Source of the DNA: Mycolicibacterium neoaurum
Lineage (GTDB): Bacteria > Actinomycetota > Actinomycetes > Mycobacteriales > Mycobacteriaceae
NCBI RefSeq assembly: GCF_036946495.1
Contig: NZ_JAQIIX010000002.1
Location: forward strand, 186,001 to 250,000
Direction of reading: 5' to 3'
Length of the DNA stretch: 64,000 bases
In this document: piece after piece, positions 24,144 to 32,460 of the stretch
Position numbering within the stretch: position 1 is the stretch's first letter
How the letters are laid out: each line of letters begins with the position of its first letter
Made by a program: the position numbers and the translations under genes
The notes under the pieces: model-generated
What the model was told of the DNA's origin: nothing
Seen by the model: only the letters and a program-made list of their open reading frames with translations
The model's database searches: none

Positions 24144-24752
24144 TCAGTCGAACTCGGGCGACTCGTGCCGGGTGCGCTTGAGTTCGAAGAAGTGCGGATA
24201 GGACGCGAAGATCACCGAGGCGTCCCAGAGCTTTCCGGCCTCTTCCCCGCGCGGGATCCGGGACAGGACCGGACCGAAGAACGCGACGCCGTTGACGTGG
24301 ATGGTCGGCGTGCCGACATCGTCACCGACCGCGTCCATTCCCGCGTGGTGGCTCTTGCGCAACGCCTCGTCGTATTTGTCGGTGGTCGCCGCCTCGGCGA
24401 GTTCGGCCGGCAACCCGGCTTGCGCCAAGGATTTCGCGATCACATCATCGAAATCTTTGTTGCCCTCGTTGTGGATCAAGGTGCCCATCGCGGTGTAGAG
24501 CGGGGACAGCACCTCCGGGCCGTGGGCTTGTTCGGCGGCGATCGCCACGCGCACCGGCCCCCAGGCCTTTTTCATCATCTCCTGGTAGTTCTCGGGCAGA
24601 TCGCGGCCCTCGTTGAGCACGGCGAGGCTCATCACGTGGAAGTTGACCTCGATATCGCGAACCTTCTGTACCTCGAGAATCCAGCGGGAGGTGATCCAGC
24701 ACCACGGGCACAGCGGGTCGAACCAGAATCCGGCGACATCTTTCTGGGCCAT
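24144..24752 (-). CDS. Mycothiol-dependent DsbA-fold oxidoreductase (Rv2466c type)
   Basis: 202-residue thioredoxin-fold protein with active site CPWC (15-18) in FDPLCPWCWITSRW, followed by the helical insertion typical of DsbA-like enzymes and the cis-Pro loop VGTPTIHV. It matches Rv2466c, described as a mycothiol-dependent reductase that activates nitro-prodrugs and responds to oxidative stress. The ATG at 24750-24752 is chosen because it puts the active site at the right distance. It is divergent from pepN across about 97 bases, the same arrangement as in M. tuberculosis. Confidence 0.9.
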   Translation of the reverse strand: MAQKDVAGFWFDPLCPWCWITSRWILEVQKVRDIEVNFHVMSLAVLNEGRDLPENYQEMMKKAWGPVRVAIAAEQAHGPEVLSPLYTAMGTLIHNEGNKDFDDVIAKSLAQAGLPAELAEAATTDKYDEALRKSHHAGMDAVGDDVGTPTIHVNGVAFFGPVLSRIPRGEEAGKLWDASVIFASYPHFFELKRTRHESPEFD

Positions 24753-24849
24753 ACAGATCGATCCTCTCGATTGCGACGGAGTCCTCTTCTCGACCGCACA
24801 ACTATTGCCGCCCGGTATATGTTCCCGCCAGGGGACTAGGTTAGACCTC

Positions 24850-27408
24850 GTGGCTCTCCCCAATCTGACTCGCGACCAGGCCGCCGAGCGCGCCGCCCTG
24901 GTGACCGTGGACAACTACCGCATCGACTTGGATCTCACGTCCGGTGAGAAGACCTTCGGGTCGAAGACCACCGTGACGTTCTCCGCGCTGGCCGGTGCGG
25001 ACACCTATATCGACCTGGCCGCGGCCACCGTGCGCAGCGCGACCCTCAACGGCCACAGCCTGGACGTCTCCGGTTACGACGAGTCGACCGGCATCGCACT
25101 GACCGGCCTGGCCGAGCACAACGAACTCGTCGTCGACGCCGACTGCCGGTACTCCAACACCGGTGAGGGCCTGCACCGGTTCGTCGACCCCGTCGACAAC
25201 GAGGTGTACCTGTACTCGCAGTTCGAGACCGCCGACGCCAAGCGGATGTTCGCCTGCTTCGACCAACCCGATCTGAAGGCCACCTTCGACGTGACGGTCA
25301 AGGCCCCGGAGCACTGGCAGGTGATCAGCAACGGCGCCACCGACTCGGTGGACAACGGTGTGCACACCTTCGTCACCACCCCGCGGATGAGCACTTATCT
25401 GGTCGCGCTGATCGCCGGGCCGTACGCCCGCTGGGATGATGTCTACACCGACGACCACGGCGATATCCCGCTGGGCATCTTCTGCCGCGCCTCGCTGGCC
25501 GAATTCATGGACGCCGAGCGGTTGTTCACCGAGACCAAACAGGGATTCGGGTTCTACCACCGCAACTTCGGCGAGCCATACGCGTTCGGCAAATACGACC
25601 AGCTGTTCGTCCCGGAGTTCAACGCGGGTGCGATGGAGAACGCCGGCGCGGTGACCTTCCTGGAGGATTACGTCTTCCGGTCCAAGGTCACCCGGTACAG
25701 CTACGAGCGCCGCGCCGAGACCGTGCTGCACGAGATGGCGCACATGTGGTTCGGCGATCTGGTCACCATGGCGTGGTGGGATGACCTGTGGCTCAACGAA
25801 TCATTCGCCACCTTCGCCTCGGTGCTGTGCCAGGCCGAGGCCACCGAGTACACCCAGGCCTGGACGACGTTCGCCAACGTCGAGAAGTCCTGGGCGTACC
25901 GCCAGGACCAGCTGCCGTCCACCCACCCGGTGGCCGCCGACATCCCGGACCTGCACGCGGTCGAGGTCAACTTCGACGGCATCACCTACGCCAAGGGCGC
26001 CAGCGTGCTCAAGCAACTGGTGGCATATGTCGGCCTCGAAGCATTTCTCGCCGGGCTGCGCGACTACTTCCGTGACCACAAGTTCGGCAACGCCACCTTC
26101 GGCGATCTGCTTGGCGCCCTTGAGAAGTCGTCGGGTCGTGACCTGAGCGGCTGGGGCCGCCAATGGCTCAAGACCACCGGCCTGAACACCCTGCGGGCCA
26201 GCTTCGACGTCGACGATGACGGCGCGTTCACCCGGTTCGCGGTGCATCAATCCGGCGCGGCGCCGGGTGCCGGCGAGACCCGGGTGCACCGGCTGGCCGT
26301 CGGCATCTACGACGAGGATGACGCGGGCAAGCTGGTCCGGGTGCACCGCGAGGAACTCGACGTCGAGGGCCCGTCCACCGACGTCCCCGGGTTGATCGGC
26401 GTCGGGCGCGGCAAGTTCATCCTCGTCAACGACGATGACCTGACCTACTGCTCGCTGCGGCTGGACCCGGCATCCCTGCAGACGCTGCTGAACCGCATCG
26501 CCGATATCGCCGAGCCGTTGCCCCGCACGCTGGCCTGGTCGGCGGCCTGGGAGATGACGCGCGAGGCCGAGCTGAAGGCCCGTGACTTCGTGACGCTGGT
26601 GATCGCAGGCGTGCACGCCGAGACCGAGGTCGGCGTGGCGCAGCGTCTGCTGATGCAGGCGCAGACCGCGCTGGGCTCCTACGCCGATCCGGCGTGGGCC
26701 ACGGAGAACGGCTGGCCCGCGTTCGGTGATGCCCTGCTGGACCTGGCCCGTGAATCAGCACCCGGTTCGGACCATCAGCTTGCGTTCGTCAACGCGCTGA
26801 CCACCTCGGTGCTCTCCCCCAACCATGTGGCCGTGCTGTCCACCCTGCTGGACAACGAGCCCGCGGCGGTGAACCTGAGCGGTCTGGTGATCGACACCGA
26901 CCTGCGCTGGCGCATCGTCACCGCGCTGGCGCGGGCCGGGGTGATCGACGCCGAGGGCGCCGAGACACCGTTCATCGATGCCGAGGCCGAGAACGACCCG
27001 ACCGCGGCAGGCAAGCGCAACGCCGCAGCCGCCGCGGCGGCCCGCCCGCAGGTGTCGGTGAAGAACGCCGCGTGGCAGCGGGTCATCGAGGACGACACCC
27101 TGGCCAACATCACCACCCGCGCCATCGTCGGGGGCTTTGTGCAGCCGGGTCAGGCCGAGCTGTTGGTGCGGTTCCGCGACCTGTACTTCGCCTCCATCCC
27201 CGGCGTGTGGGAACGGCGTTCCAGCGAGGTCGCCCAGACCGTGGTGATCGGGCTGTACCCGTCCTGGGATATCAGTACCGGCGGACTGGGCGCGGCGGAC
27301 GCATTCCTGTCCGGCCACGATGTCCCGCCCGCGCTGCGCAGGCTGGTGCTGGAGGGTCGGGCCGGCGTGGAGCGCGCCCTCAAGGCACGCGCCTTCGACG
27401 CGTCCTGA
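24850..27408 (+). CDS. pepN: Aminopeptidase N
   Basis: 852-residue M1 metallo-aminopeptidase starting at a GTG (VALPNLTRDQAAERAAL). The substrate-binding GAMEN is at 260-264. The zinc site is HEMAH (294-298) with Glu317 in LWLNE, exactly the HEXXH-18-E spacing. An N-terminal beta domain and a C-terminal helical domain complete the usual layout. It removes N-terminal residues from peptides in the cytoplasm, downstream of Clp and other proteases. A hairpin at 27416-27454 follows. Confidence 0.96.
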   Translation: MALPNLTRDQAAERAALVTVDNYRIDLDLTSGEKTFGSKTTVTFSALAGADTYIDLAAATVRSATLNGHSLDVSGYDESTGIALTGLAEHNELVVDADCRYSNTGEGLHRFVDPVDNEVYLYSQFETADAKRMFACFDQPDLKATFDVTVKAPEHWQVISNGATDSVDNGVHTFVTTPRMSTYLVALIAGPYARWDDVYTDDHGDIPLGIFCRASLAEFMDAERLFTETKQGFGFYHRNFGEPYAFGKYDQLFVPEFNAGAMENAGAVTFLEDYVFRSKVTRYSYERRAETVLHEMAHMWFGDLVTMAWWDDLWLNESFATFASVLCQAEATEYTQAWTTFANVEKSWAYRQDQLPSTHPVAADIPDLHAVEVNFDGITYAKGASVLKQLVAYVGLEAFLAGLRDYFRDHKFGNATFGDLLGALEKSSGRDLSGWGRQWLKTTGLNTLRASFDVDDDGAFTRFAVHQSGAAPGAGETRVHRLAVGIYDEDDAGKLVRVHREELDVEGPSTDVPGLIGVGRGKFILVNDDDLTYCSLRLDPASLQTLLNRIADIAEPLPRTLAWSAAWEMTREAELKARDFVTLVIAGVHAETEVGVAQRLLMQAQTALGSYADPAWATENGWPAFGDALLDLARESAPGSDHQLAFVNALTTSVLSPNHVAVLSTLLDNEPAAVNLSGLVIDTDLRWRIVTALARAGVIDAEGAETPFIDAEAENDPTAAGKRNAAAAAAARPQVSVKNAAWQRVIEDDTLANITTRAIVGGFVQPGQAELLVRFRDLYFASIPGVWERRSSEVAQTVVIGLYPSWDISTGGLGAADAFLSGHDVPPALRRLVLEGRAGVERALKARAFDAS

Positions 27409-27415
27409 CTCACCC

Positions 27416-27454
27416 GGCGAGCGTGCGTGTCTGCTGCCCGACACGCCGCTCGCC
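27416..27454 (+). terminator. Hairpin terminator after pepN
   Basis: GGCGAGCG-TG-CGTGTC pairs with GACACG-C-CGCTCGCC around an 8-base loop, starting seven bases past the stop codon. No T-run; a strong GC stem with a small internal bulge. Confidence 0.6.
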
Positions 27455-27493
27455 CACCCGAGTTCTCGCACGCCGGCCGCGCATGATTTCGGT

Positions 27494-27832
27494 GTGGCCG
27501 TCAGCAACTCCCGCAGAGCCCGCGCCGCCCGTCGGCGCACCCGCCGTGTCAAGGCGGCCGTCAACGACCTCACCGCGGCACAGTGGGCGGCGATTCAGGA
27601 TGCCTGGGGCGGCTGCGCCTACTGCGGGGTGACGGGTGGACCGCTGCAGCGTGATTGCGTCATGGCGATCTCGCGCGGCGGGCGCTACACGATCGAGAAC
27701 GTGGTGCCGGCCTGTGGGGCGTGCAATGCCAGCAAGTGCAATGACGAGGTCACCGGCTGGATGCGGCGCAAGCGGCTCGACGAGCGCCTGTTCCTGGAGC
27801 GCTACGTCGCCATCCGCGCGCAGCTGGCCTGA
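27494..27832 (+). CDS. Small HNH-domain protein with Cys in place of the first His
   Basis: 112 residues from a GTG (VAVSNSRRARAARRRTRRVK), very basic at the start. The structural zinc pairs are Cys41/Cys44 (CAYCG) and Cys74/Cys77 (CGACN), and the motif ISRGG-N-K is kept with Asn69 and Lys81. The residue after Asp54, normally the catalytic His of the DH pair, is Cys55. It may therefore be a non-nicking DNA-binding protein, or a variant enzyme. A perfect hairpin separates it from the convergent DUF5130 gene. Confidence 0.72.
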   Translation: MAVSNSRRARAARRRTRRVKAAVNDLTAAQWAAIQDAWGGCAYCGVTGGPLQRDCVMAISRGGRYTIENVVPACGACNASKCNDEVTGWMRRKRLDERLFLERYVAIRAQLA

Positions 27833-27839
27833 GACAGCA

Positions 27840-27873
27840 ATCGGCCCCGGTACCAGTGGGCACCGGGGCCGAT
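27840..27873. terminator. Bidirectional hairpin between convergent genes
   Basis: Perfect 12-bp arms ATCGGCCCCGGT (27840-27851) and ACCGGGGCCGAT (27862-27873) with a 10-base loop. It lies between the stop codons of the small HNH gene and the DUF5130 gene, so it can serve both. Confidence 0.7.
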
Positions 27874-27885
27874 CGAACAGCGTGG

Positions 27886-28377
27886 TCAGGCCGGCGAGAT
27901 GGCCGCAGACATGACGTTGACGGCGCTGACGAGCGCGTCGATAAGGTTGCCGTCGCGCAGCGAGCCGAGTGCTGCGGAGATCCCGAGCGGGGCGGCGGTC
28001 TCGGCGCCACGCCCCTTGACCTCGGAACCGTAGACGACCTCGATCGCCTTCTGGTTCGGCGAGACGGCCAGCAGCACCGCATTGTCGGCGGTCGGCACCT
28101 TGGCCAAGATCTCGCGGGCGGTGGCCGCGGTATCGGCACCGAGGTCACCGATGAACACCGCGAACCGGGCCTTGGCGTAACGCGATCCGTACTTCAGCGC
28201 ATTGTCCAGGGCAACGAGGTCCTTCACCGAGAACGGGTAGTGCACCGAGAGTTCACCGGGTTCGGTGACACCGGAGATACGTCCGCTGCTGGTCAGCGCG
28301 TAGCCGTAGGGCAGGTCGACATCGGTCGTCGTCCTGGCGATCTCGTTGGTATGGCTACCACTTGCCACTTGCGCCAC
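27886..28377 (-). CDS. DUF5130/TPM-like protein, probable supercomplex-associated factor (PRSAF1 homologue)
   Basis: 163 residues from a GTG. The fold core (about 40-125) reads LSVHYPFSVKDLVALDNAL, YAKARFAVFIGDLG and NAVLLAVSPNQKAIEVVYG, as in TPM-domain proteins. The C-terminus is an amphipathic helix (LIDALVSAVNVMSAAI). In M. smegmatis the equivalent neighbour of ctaJ was found bound to the bcc-aa3 respiratory supercomplex and called PRSAF1 (from memory). The gene overlaps the ctaJ-like gene by 23 bases, which supports a joint role. Confidence 0.7.
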   Translation of the reverse strand: MAQVASGSHTNEIARTTTDVDLPYGYALTSSGRISGVTEPGELSVHYPFSVKDLVALDNALKYGSRYAKARFAVFIGDLGADTAATAREILAKVPTADNAVLLAVSPNQKAIEVVYGSEVKGRGAETAAPLGISAALGSLRDGNLIDALVSAVNVMSAAISPA

Positions 28378-28585
28378 CTCCCACCGTTACGTGATCGCCA
28401 TGGCCGCCATGGCCATGATCGGCGGGCTCGTCGGCGGCCCACAGGATCGGATCGTGGGTCCACTCGTCGCCGAGTTTGTATGACTCCGGGTGCGGTCCCT
28501 TGTGGCGGTAGGCCAGTGCGGCCAACACCAGAAACAAGACCAGCGGGACCCCACCCAACAGGGAATGGGTAAGTGCTGTGCTCAC
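28355..28585 (-). CDS. ctaJ: Cytochrome aa3 oxidase accessory subunit CtaJ-like
   Basis: 76-residue single-span membrane protein from a GTG. The hydrophobic helix is about 8-27 (SLLGGVPLVLFLVLAALAY), followed by a His-rich tail (HGHGGHGDH). Position between the DUF5130 gene and the HNH gene and the overall layout match the CtaJ subunit seen in the M. smegmatis bcc-aa3 structure (from memory). The 23-base overlap with the next gene implies coupled translation. Confidence 0.65.
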   Translation of the reverse strand: MSTALTHSLLGGVPLVLFLVLAALAYRHKGPHPESYKLGDEWTHDPILWAADEPADHGHGGHGDHVTVGGGASGKW

Positions 28586-28610
28586 ATGCCAAACCTAGCG
28601 CAAGCGTGCG

Positions 28611-29255
28611 TCAGGCCGCGCCTTCACCCAGATATCTCATCCAGGCCGGATCGAGTTCCTTCACCGAGGACAGCAGCCGCCAGTGCTGTCCCTTGGGCGG
28701 CATCGGGACGGCACGCAGCGACCAGCCCAGCTCGGAGAGCAGCCGGTCGGCCTTACGGTGGTTACAGGCCGAGCACGCCGCGACGCAGTTCTCCCAGGAA
28801 TGTTCGCCGCCGCGGCTCCGCGGGATGACATGGTCGACGGTATCGGCCTTCCCACCGCAATACGCGCACCGGAACCGGTCCCGATGCATCAGCGCCGCCC
28901 TCGTCATGGGGATACGCGCGCGGTAGGGCACCCGGACAAAGGTCCGCAACCGGATCACCGAGGGCACCACGATGGTGCGGGTGGCGGAGTGGATGACGGG
29001 CCCGCTCGGGTCGTCGTGCACGACATCGGCCTTACCGCACATCAGCATGATGACCGCCCGGCGCATCGGCAGCGCGGTCAGCGGCTCGTAGGTGGAATTG
29101 AGCAGCAGGACCCGTCGTCGACCCCACACCGAACCGGGATGGACGGCCGATGCGGCCTCGGCAACCTGCAGGGAGCGCGCGCCGGTAGAACCGACCACGG
29201 CCGTGGAGCTCTGGTAGCCCGCTCGTCGAGCAGGGCTTTTCGTGCGCTGCGACAT
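28611..29255 (-). CDS. HNH endonuclease (Rv2469c type)
   Basis: 214 residues; the ATG at 29253-29255 follows GGAGG four bases away. The first 120 residues contain VLLLNSTYEPLTALPMRRAV, found in this mycobacterial family. The HNH motif is complete: Cys130/Cys133, Asp141-His142 (DHVIPRSRGG), Asn156, and Cys161/Cys164 (CSACN). It is likely to nick or cut DNA; its biological role is unknown. It lies 25 bases upstream of the ctaJ-like gene on the same strand and is divergent from glbO. Confidence 0.85.
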   Translation of the reverse strand: MSQRTKSPARRAGYQSSTAVVGSTGARSLQVAEAASAVHPGSVWGRRRVLLLNSTYEPLTALPMRRAVIMLMCGKADVVHDDPSGPVIHSATRTIVVPSVIRLRTFVRVPYRARIPMTRAALMHRDRFRCAYCGGKADTVDHVIPRSRGGEHSWENCVAACSACNHRKADRLLSELGWSLRAVPMPPKGQHWRLLSSVKELDPAWMRYLGEGAA

Positions 29256-29408
29256 TCGTCCTCCGCAGGACAGTCCACCACGATTTGTCATCGCTCGCAC
29301 GGCTATTTCGTCGGTGTGCGCTGGTCAGTCGGGTGAACTTCCGGTGACCAGCCCGTTGGCGGCATCATCCGGCGGGGTGCACAGCCTGCGCGAACCGGAT
29401 CGGGAACA

Positions 29409-29813
29409 ATGGGTGCGGTGACCCAGCCGCAGCATTCGTTCTACGACGACGTCGGTGGCCACGAGACGTTCACCGCGATCGTGGCCAAGTTCTACGAACT
29501 GGTGCGCGAGGACGAGATCCTGCTCCCGCTCTATCCCGAGGACGATATCGACGGCGCCGAGGAGCGGCTGCGGCTGTTCCTCGAACAGTATTGGGGCGGG
29601 CCGCGGACCTACTCCGATCAGCGCGGGCACCCGCGGCTGCGAATGCGCCATGCACCCTTCCGGATCGGGTTCCTCGAGCGCGACGCCTGGCTTCGGTGCA
29701 TGCACACCGCCGTCGCCTCGATCGACTCACAAACCCTGGACGACCGGCACCGCAAGGCGCTGCTGGACTACTTCCAGATGGCCGCCGACTCGATGGTGAA
29801 CTCCGCATTCTGA
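29409..29813 (+). CDS. glbO: Truncated hemoglobin O
   Basis: 134-residue group II truncated hemoglobin. Key haem-pocket residues are proximal His81 (MRHAPF), Tyr29 (B10), Tyr42 (CD1) and Trp94 (G8), equivalent to those of M. tuberculosis GlbO. The run WGGPRTYS-QRGHPRLRMRHAP is nearly invariant in mycobacteria. The N-terminus is about six residues longer than in M. tuberculosis; a GTG at codon 4 is an alternative start. It binds O2 and NO and is often membrane-associated. The alpha-glucosidase gene starts inside its stop codon. Confidence 0.95.
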   Translation: MGAVTQPQHSFYDDVGGHETFTAIVAKFYELVREDEILLPLYPEDDIDGAEERLRLFLEQYWGGPRTYSDQRGHPRLRMRHAPFRIGFLERDAWLRCMHTAVASIDSQTLDDRHRKALLDYFQMAADSMVNSAF

Positions 29814-31342
29814 TGGGCAGCCCGAAGTGGTGGTCGCGGGCGGTGTTCTACCAGATCTACCCACGGTCGTTCGCCGACAGCAACGGCGACGGGGTTGGTG
29901 ATCTCGACGGCATCACCACCCGGATGGACTACCTGGCCGCGCTCGGCGTGCAGGCGCTGTGGCTCAACCCGGTGATGGTCTCGCCGATGGCCGATCACGG
30001 CTACGACGTGTCCGACCCGCGCGATATCGACCCGCTCTTCGGTGACCTGGCCGCACTGGACCGGTTGGTGGCGGCGGCCCATGATCGCGATATCCGGGTG
30101 ACCATGGATCTGGTGCCCAACCACGTCAGCTCGGCGCATCCGTGGTTCGTCGAGGCGCTGGCCGATCCGTCCCGGCGCGACCGGTTCATCTTCCGCGACG
30201 GCACCGGACCCGACGGTGCGTCACCGCCCAACAACTGGGTGTCGATCTTCGGCGGTCCGGCCTGGACCCGGGTGCCCGACGGGCAGTGGTACCTGCATCT
30301 GTTCGACTCGGCACAGCCCGATCTGAACTGGGAGCACCCCGAGGTGTTCGCCGATATCGAGGCGACGCTGCGGTTCTGGCTGGACCGCGGCGTCGACGGG
30401 TTCCGCATCGACGTGGCGCACGGGATGGCCAAACCGGCCGACCTGCCCGATATGGACCTGACCGAGAATCGGTTGCTGCGCAACAAGGCCGATGACCCGC
30501 GGTTCGACGACGAGGCGGTGCACGATATCCACCGGTTCATCCGCGGGGTGCTCGACGACTATCCGGATGCGGTGACCGTCGGCGAGATCTGGGTGCACGG
30601 CAACGAACAGTTCGCCAAGTACTTGCGGCCCGACGAACTGCACCTCGGGTTCAACTTCCAGCTCGTGCAGGCCGATTTCACCGCCGACGCGATACGTTCG
30701 GCCATCGACAACTCACTGGCCGCGGCCGCGCTGGCCGGCGCACCACCGACCTGGACGCTGTCGAATCACGATGTGGTACGCGAGGTCTCGCGCTACGGCG
30801 ACGGTGCCGCCGGCCTGGCGCGGGCACGGGCGATGGCGCTGGTGACGCTGGCGTTGCCCGGCTCGGTGTTCGTCTACAACGGCGCCGAACTGGCCCTGCC
30901 GAATGTCGACCTGCCCGACGAGGTGCTCCAGGATCCGGTCTGGGAGCGCTCGGGCCGCAGCGAACGCGGGCGCGACGGCTGCCGGGTGCCGATACCGTGG
31001 AGCGGCTCGCGCCCGCCCTACGGGTTCTCCGACGTTGCGGATACCTGGTTGCCGATGCCCGAGGGTTGGGCGCCGCTGACCGTGCAGGCGCAGTCCGGTG
31101 ATCCGACCTCGACGTTGGAGCTCTACCGGCGTGCGATCGAGTTGCGCTCCACGCGAACGGAGTTCAGCGGCGACGGTGTCGAATGGCTCGGCCCGCAGAC
31201 GTTCCGCCGTCCGGGCGGGCTGACGTGCGTGGTCAACACCGGAGATGCTCCACTGCCGCTGCCCGCCGGTGAGGTGCTGCTGACCAGCGGCCCCCTCGCC
31301 GAGGGCGCGTTGCCCCCGGACACCGCCGCCTGGCTGGTGTGA
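29813..31342 (+). CDS. aglA: GH13 alpha-glucosidase
   Basis: 509-residue alpha-amylase-superfamily enzyme. The ATG overlaps the glbO stop codon (TGATG), so translation is coupled. It starts with WWSRAVFYQIYPRSFADSNGDG, typical of alpha-glucosidases. The catalytic residues are Asp200 (GFRIDVAH), Glu258 (VGEIW) and Asp320 (LSNHD). The first catalytic-barrel signature is DLVPNH (99-104). It probably hydrolyses short alpha-1,4 or alpha-1,6 glucosides in the cytoplasm; exact specificity cannot be read. A long inverted repeat overlaps its stop codon. Confidence 0.92.
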   Translation: MGSPKWWSRAVFYQIYPRSFADSNGDGVGDLDGITTRMDYLAALGVQALWLNPVMVSPMADHGYDVSDPRDIDPLFGDLAALDRLVAAAHDRDIRVTMDLVPNHVSSAHPWFVEALADPSRRDRFIFRDGTGPDGASPPNNWVSIFGGPAWTRVPDGQWYLHLFDSAQPDLNWEHPEVFADIEATLRFWLDRGVDGFRIDVAHGMAKPADLPDMDLTENRLLRNKADDPRFDDEAVHDIHRFIRGVLDDYPDAVTVGEIWVHGNEQFAKYLRPDELHLGFNFQLVQADFTADAIRSAIDNSLAAAALAGAPPTWTLSNHDVVREVSRYGDGAAGLARARAMALVTLALPGSVFVYNGAELALPNVDLPDEVLQDPVWERSGRSERGRDGCRVPIPWSGSRPPYGFSDVADTWLPMPEGWAPLTVQAQSGDPTSTLELYRRAIELRSTRTEFSGDGVEWLGPQTFRRPGGLTCVVNTGDAPLPLPAGEVLLTSGPLAEGALPPDTAAWLV

Positions 31343-31389
31343 TTTCGGCGCGCTCGCGATCGCTCAGCGAGCGTCAGCGCGCCGAAATC
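31341..31389. terminator. Bidirectional terminator overlapping two stop codons
   Basis: Perfect 14-bp arms GATTTCGGCGCGCT (31341-31354) and AGCGCGCCGAAATC (31376-31389). The 21-base loop can form a second small stem from CGCTC and GAGCG. The arms include the ends of aglA and of the convergent gene. Confidence 0.75.
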
Positions 31390-32050
31390 AACGCAGCACC
31401 AGCGCCGGATCGCCGAGCCGCCGGTAGACGCTGCCGAACCGGGCATCGATGCGCAGCCAGGCCGGGTGGGCCCGCACCCGAACGATCTCATCGGAGGCCA
31501 GCACATCGGCATTGGGCGGCAGGAATCCCATGGCGGTCAACGCGAAAACACAGCGCATCGGGATGCCGACACTGGACTCGCCCTCGCTGACCGCGAGCAC
31601 TTCCTGGTCCAGCAACGACGCCGGCGGACCGTGCGCACTGCTGTGCTCCTTGGCCAGCGCGGTCCCCCGTTCGGCGAGGTCGAGGATCGCCCACGCGGGC
31701 ACATCGTCGTAGTGGGCGAAGCCGGTGTCCGGCGGCAGCACACCGCGCCACGCCGAATCCATCGCGAAGCCCGGTTCGACGAAACCTGTGGCGTCCATGC
31801 CGGGCAACATCCGGGACAGCGTGTCGGCGCCGGCGGACAGATCGTTCGGGCGCACGCGGCCGTCGACCACCCGGCAGGCCAGCACGTCGAAGCCGGTCGA
31901 CACCCACGCCACCACCTTGCCGGTGCCGGTGCGTTCCCGGAACCGGATCACCGCCGCGTCGTCGAGGCGCAGGGCGCGGTCTACGAATGTCGCGAGATCG
32001 TCGCGGTGAGAGCCGTTGTCGAGCCAGAGGCCGCGCTCGGGTGAGCTCAC
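31388..32050 (-). CDS. Conserved hypothetical protein (Rv2474c type)
   Basis: 220 residues, probably cytoplasmic, no signal peptide or membrane segment. It begins MSSPERGLWLDNGSHRDDLATFVDRAL and includes VIRFRERTGTGKVVAWVSTGFDVLACRVV, a beta-rich stretch. No catalytic motif is recognised. M. tuberculosis has a similarly sized gene in the same place, upstream of which lies the thioesterase gene, as here with a 4-base overlap. A link with the thioesterase and Gdh is suggested only by this conserved order. Confidence 0.75.
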   Translation of the reverse strand: MSSPERGLWLDNGSHRDDLATFVDRALRLDDAAVIRFRERTGTGKVVAWVSTGFDVLACRVVDGRVRPNDLSAGADTLSRMLPGMDATGFVEPGFAMDSAWRGVLPPDTGFAHYDDVPAWAILDLAERGTALAKEHSSAHGPPASLLDQEVLAVSEGESSVGIPMRCVFALTAMGFLPPNADVLASDEIVRVRAHPAWLRIDARFGSVYRRLGDPALVLR

Positions 32051-32460
32051 CTGCTGTACCGCTCCAGGTACTCGCGGTGATGAGGTAGCAACCGCACCAG
32101 TTTCTGTTCGGAGATGTTGAACGCCACCAGCTGGGTCTCGGCGATGACGGCCGGTTTGGAGTCCGGATCGGCGCCCACGGAGCGCACCTCATAACCCAGG
32201 GTGAAGTCGACCGTCCGCAGTCGGTTCACCCAGATGGTCACCTGCAGCGGCGAATCCATCAGCCGCACCTGACCCTTGTACTTGACGTTGACCTCGGCGA
32301 TCAGCAGGCCGATGGTGTCGATGTCGTTGACGAAAGGCTCGTGCAGGAAGGGCACCCGTGCCTCTTCCAGCAGAGTGACCATGGTGGCGTGATTGACATG
32401 CTGGTACATGTCGATGTCCGACCATCGCACGGCCACCGGCGTGACGAAACGTTCAGCCAC
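32047..32460 (-). CDS. Hotdog-fold acyl-CoA thioesterase (4HBT type)
   Basis: 137-residue single-hotdog enzyme from a GTG. The motif VRWSDIDMYQHVNHATMVTLLEEAR has the Asp17 and HVNH signature of 4-hydroxybenzoyl-CoA-thioesterase-type proteins. It probably hydrolyses acyl-CoA. It overlaps gdh by eight bases and the next gene by four, so gdh, the thioesterase and the hypothetical gene look like one operon, conserved in M. tuberculosis (Rv2476c-Rv2474c). Substrate unknown. Confidence 0.85.
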   Translation of the reverse strand: MAERFVTPVAVRWSDIDMYQHVNHATMVTLLEEARVPFLHEPFVNDIDTIGLLIAEVNVKYKGQVRLMDSPLQVTIWVNRLRTVDFTLGYEVRSVGADPDSKPAVIAETQLVAFNISEQKLVRLLPHHREYLERYSR

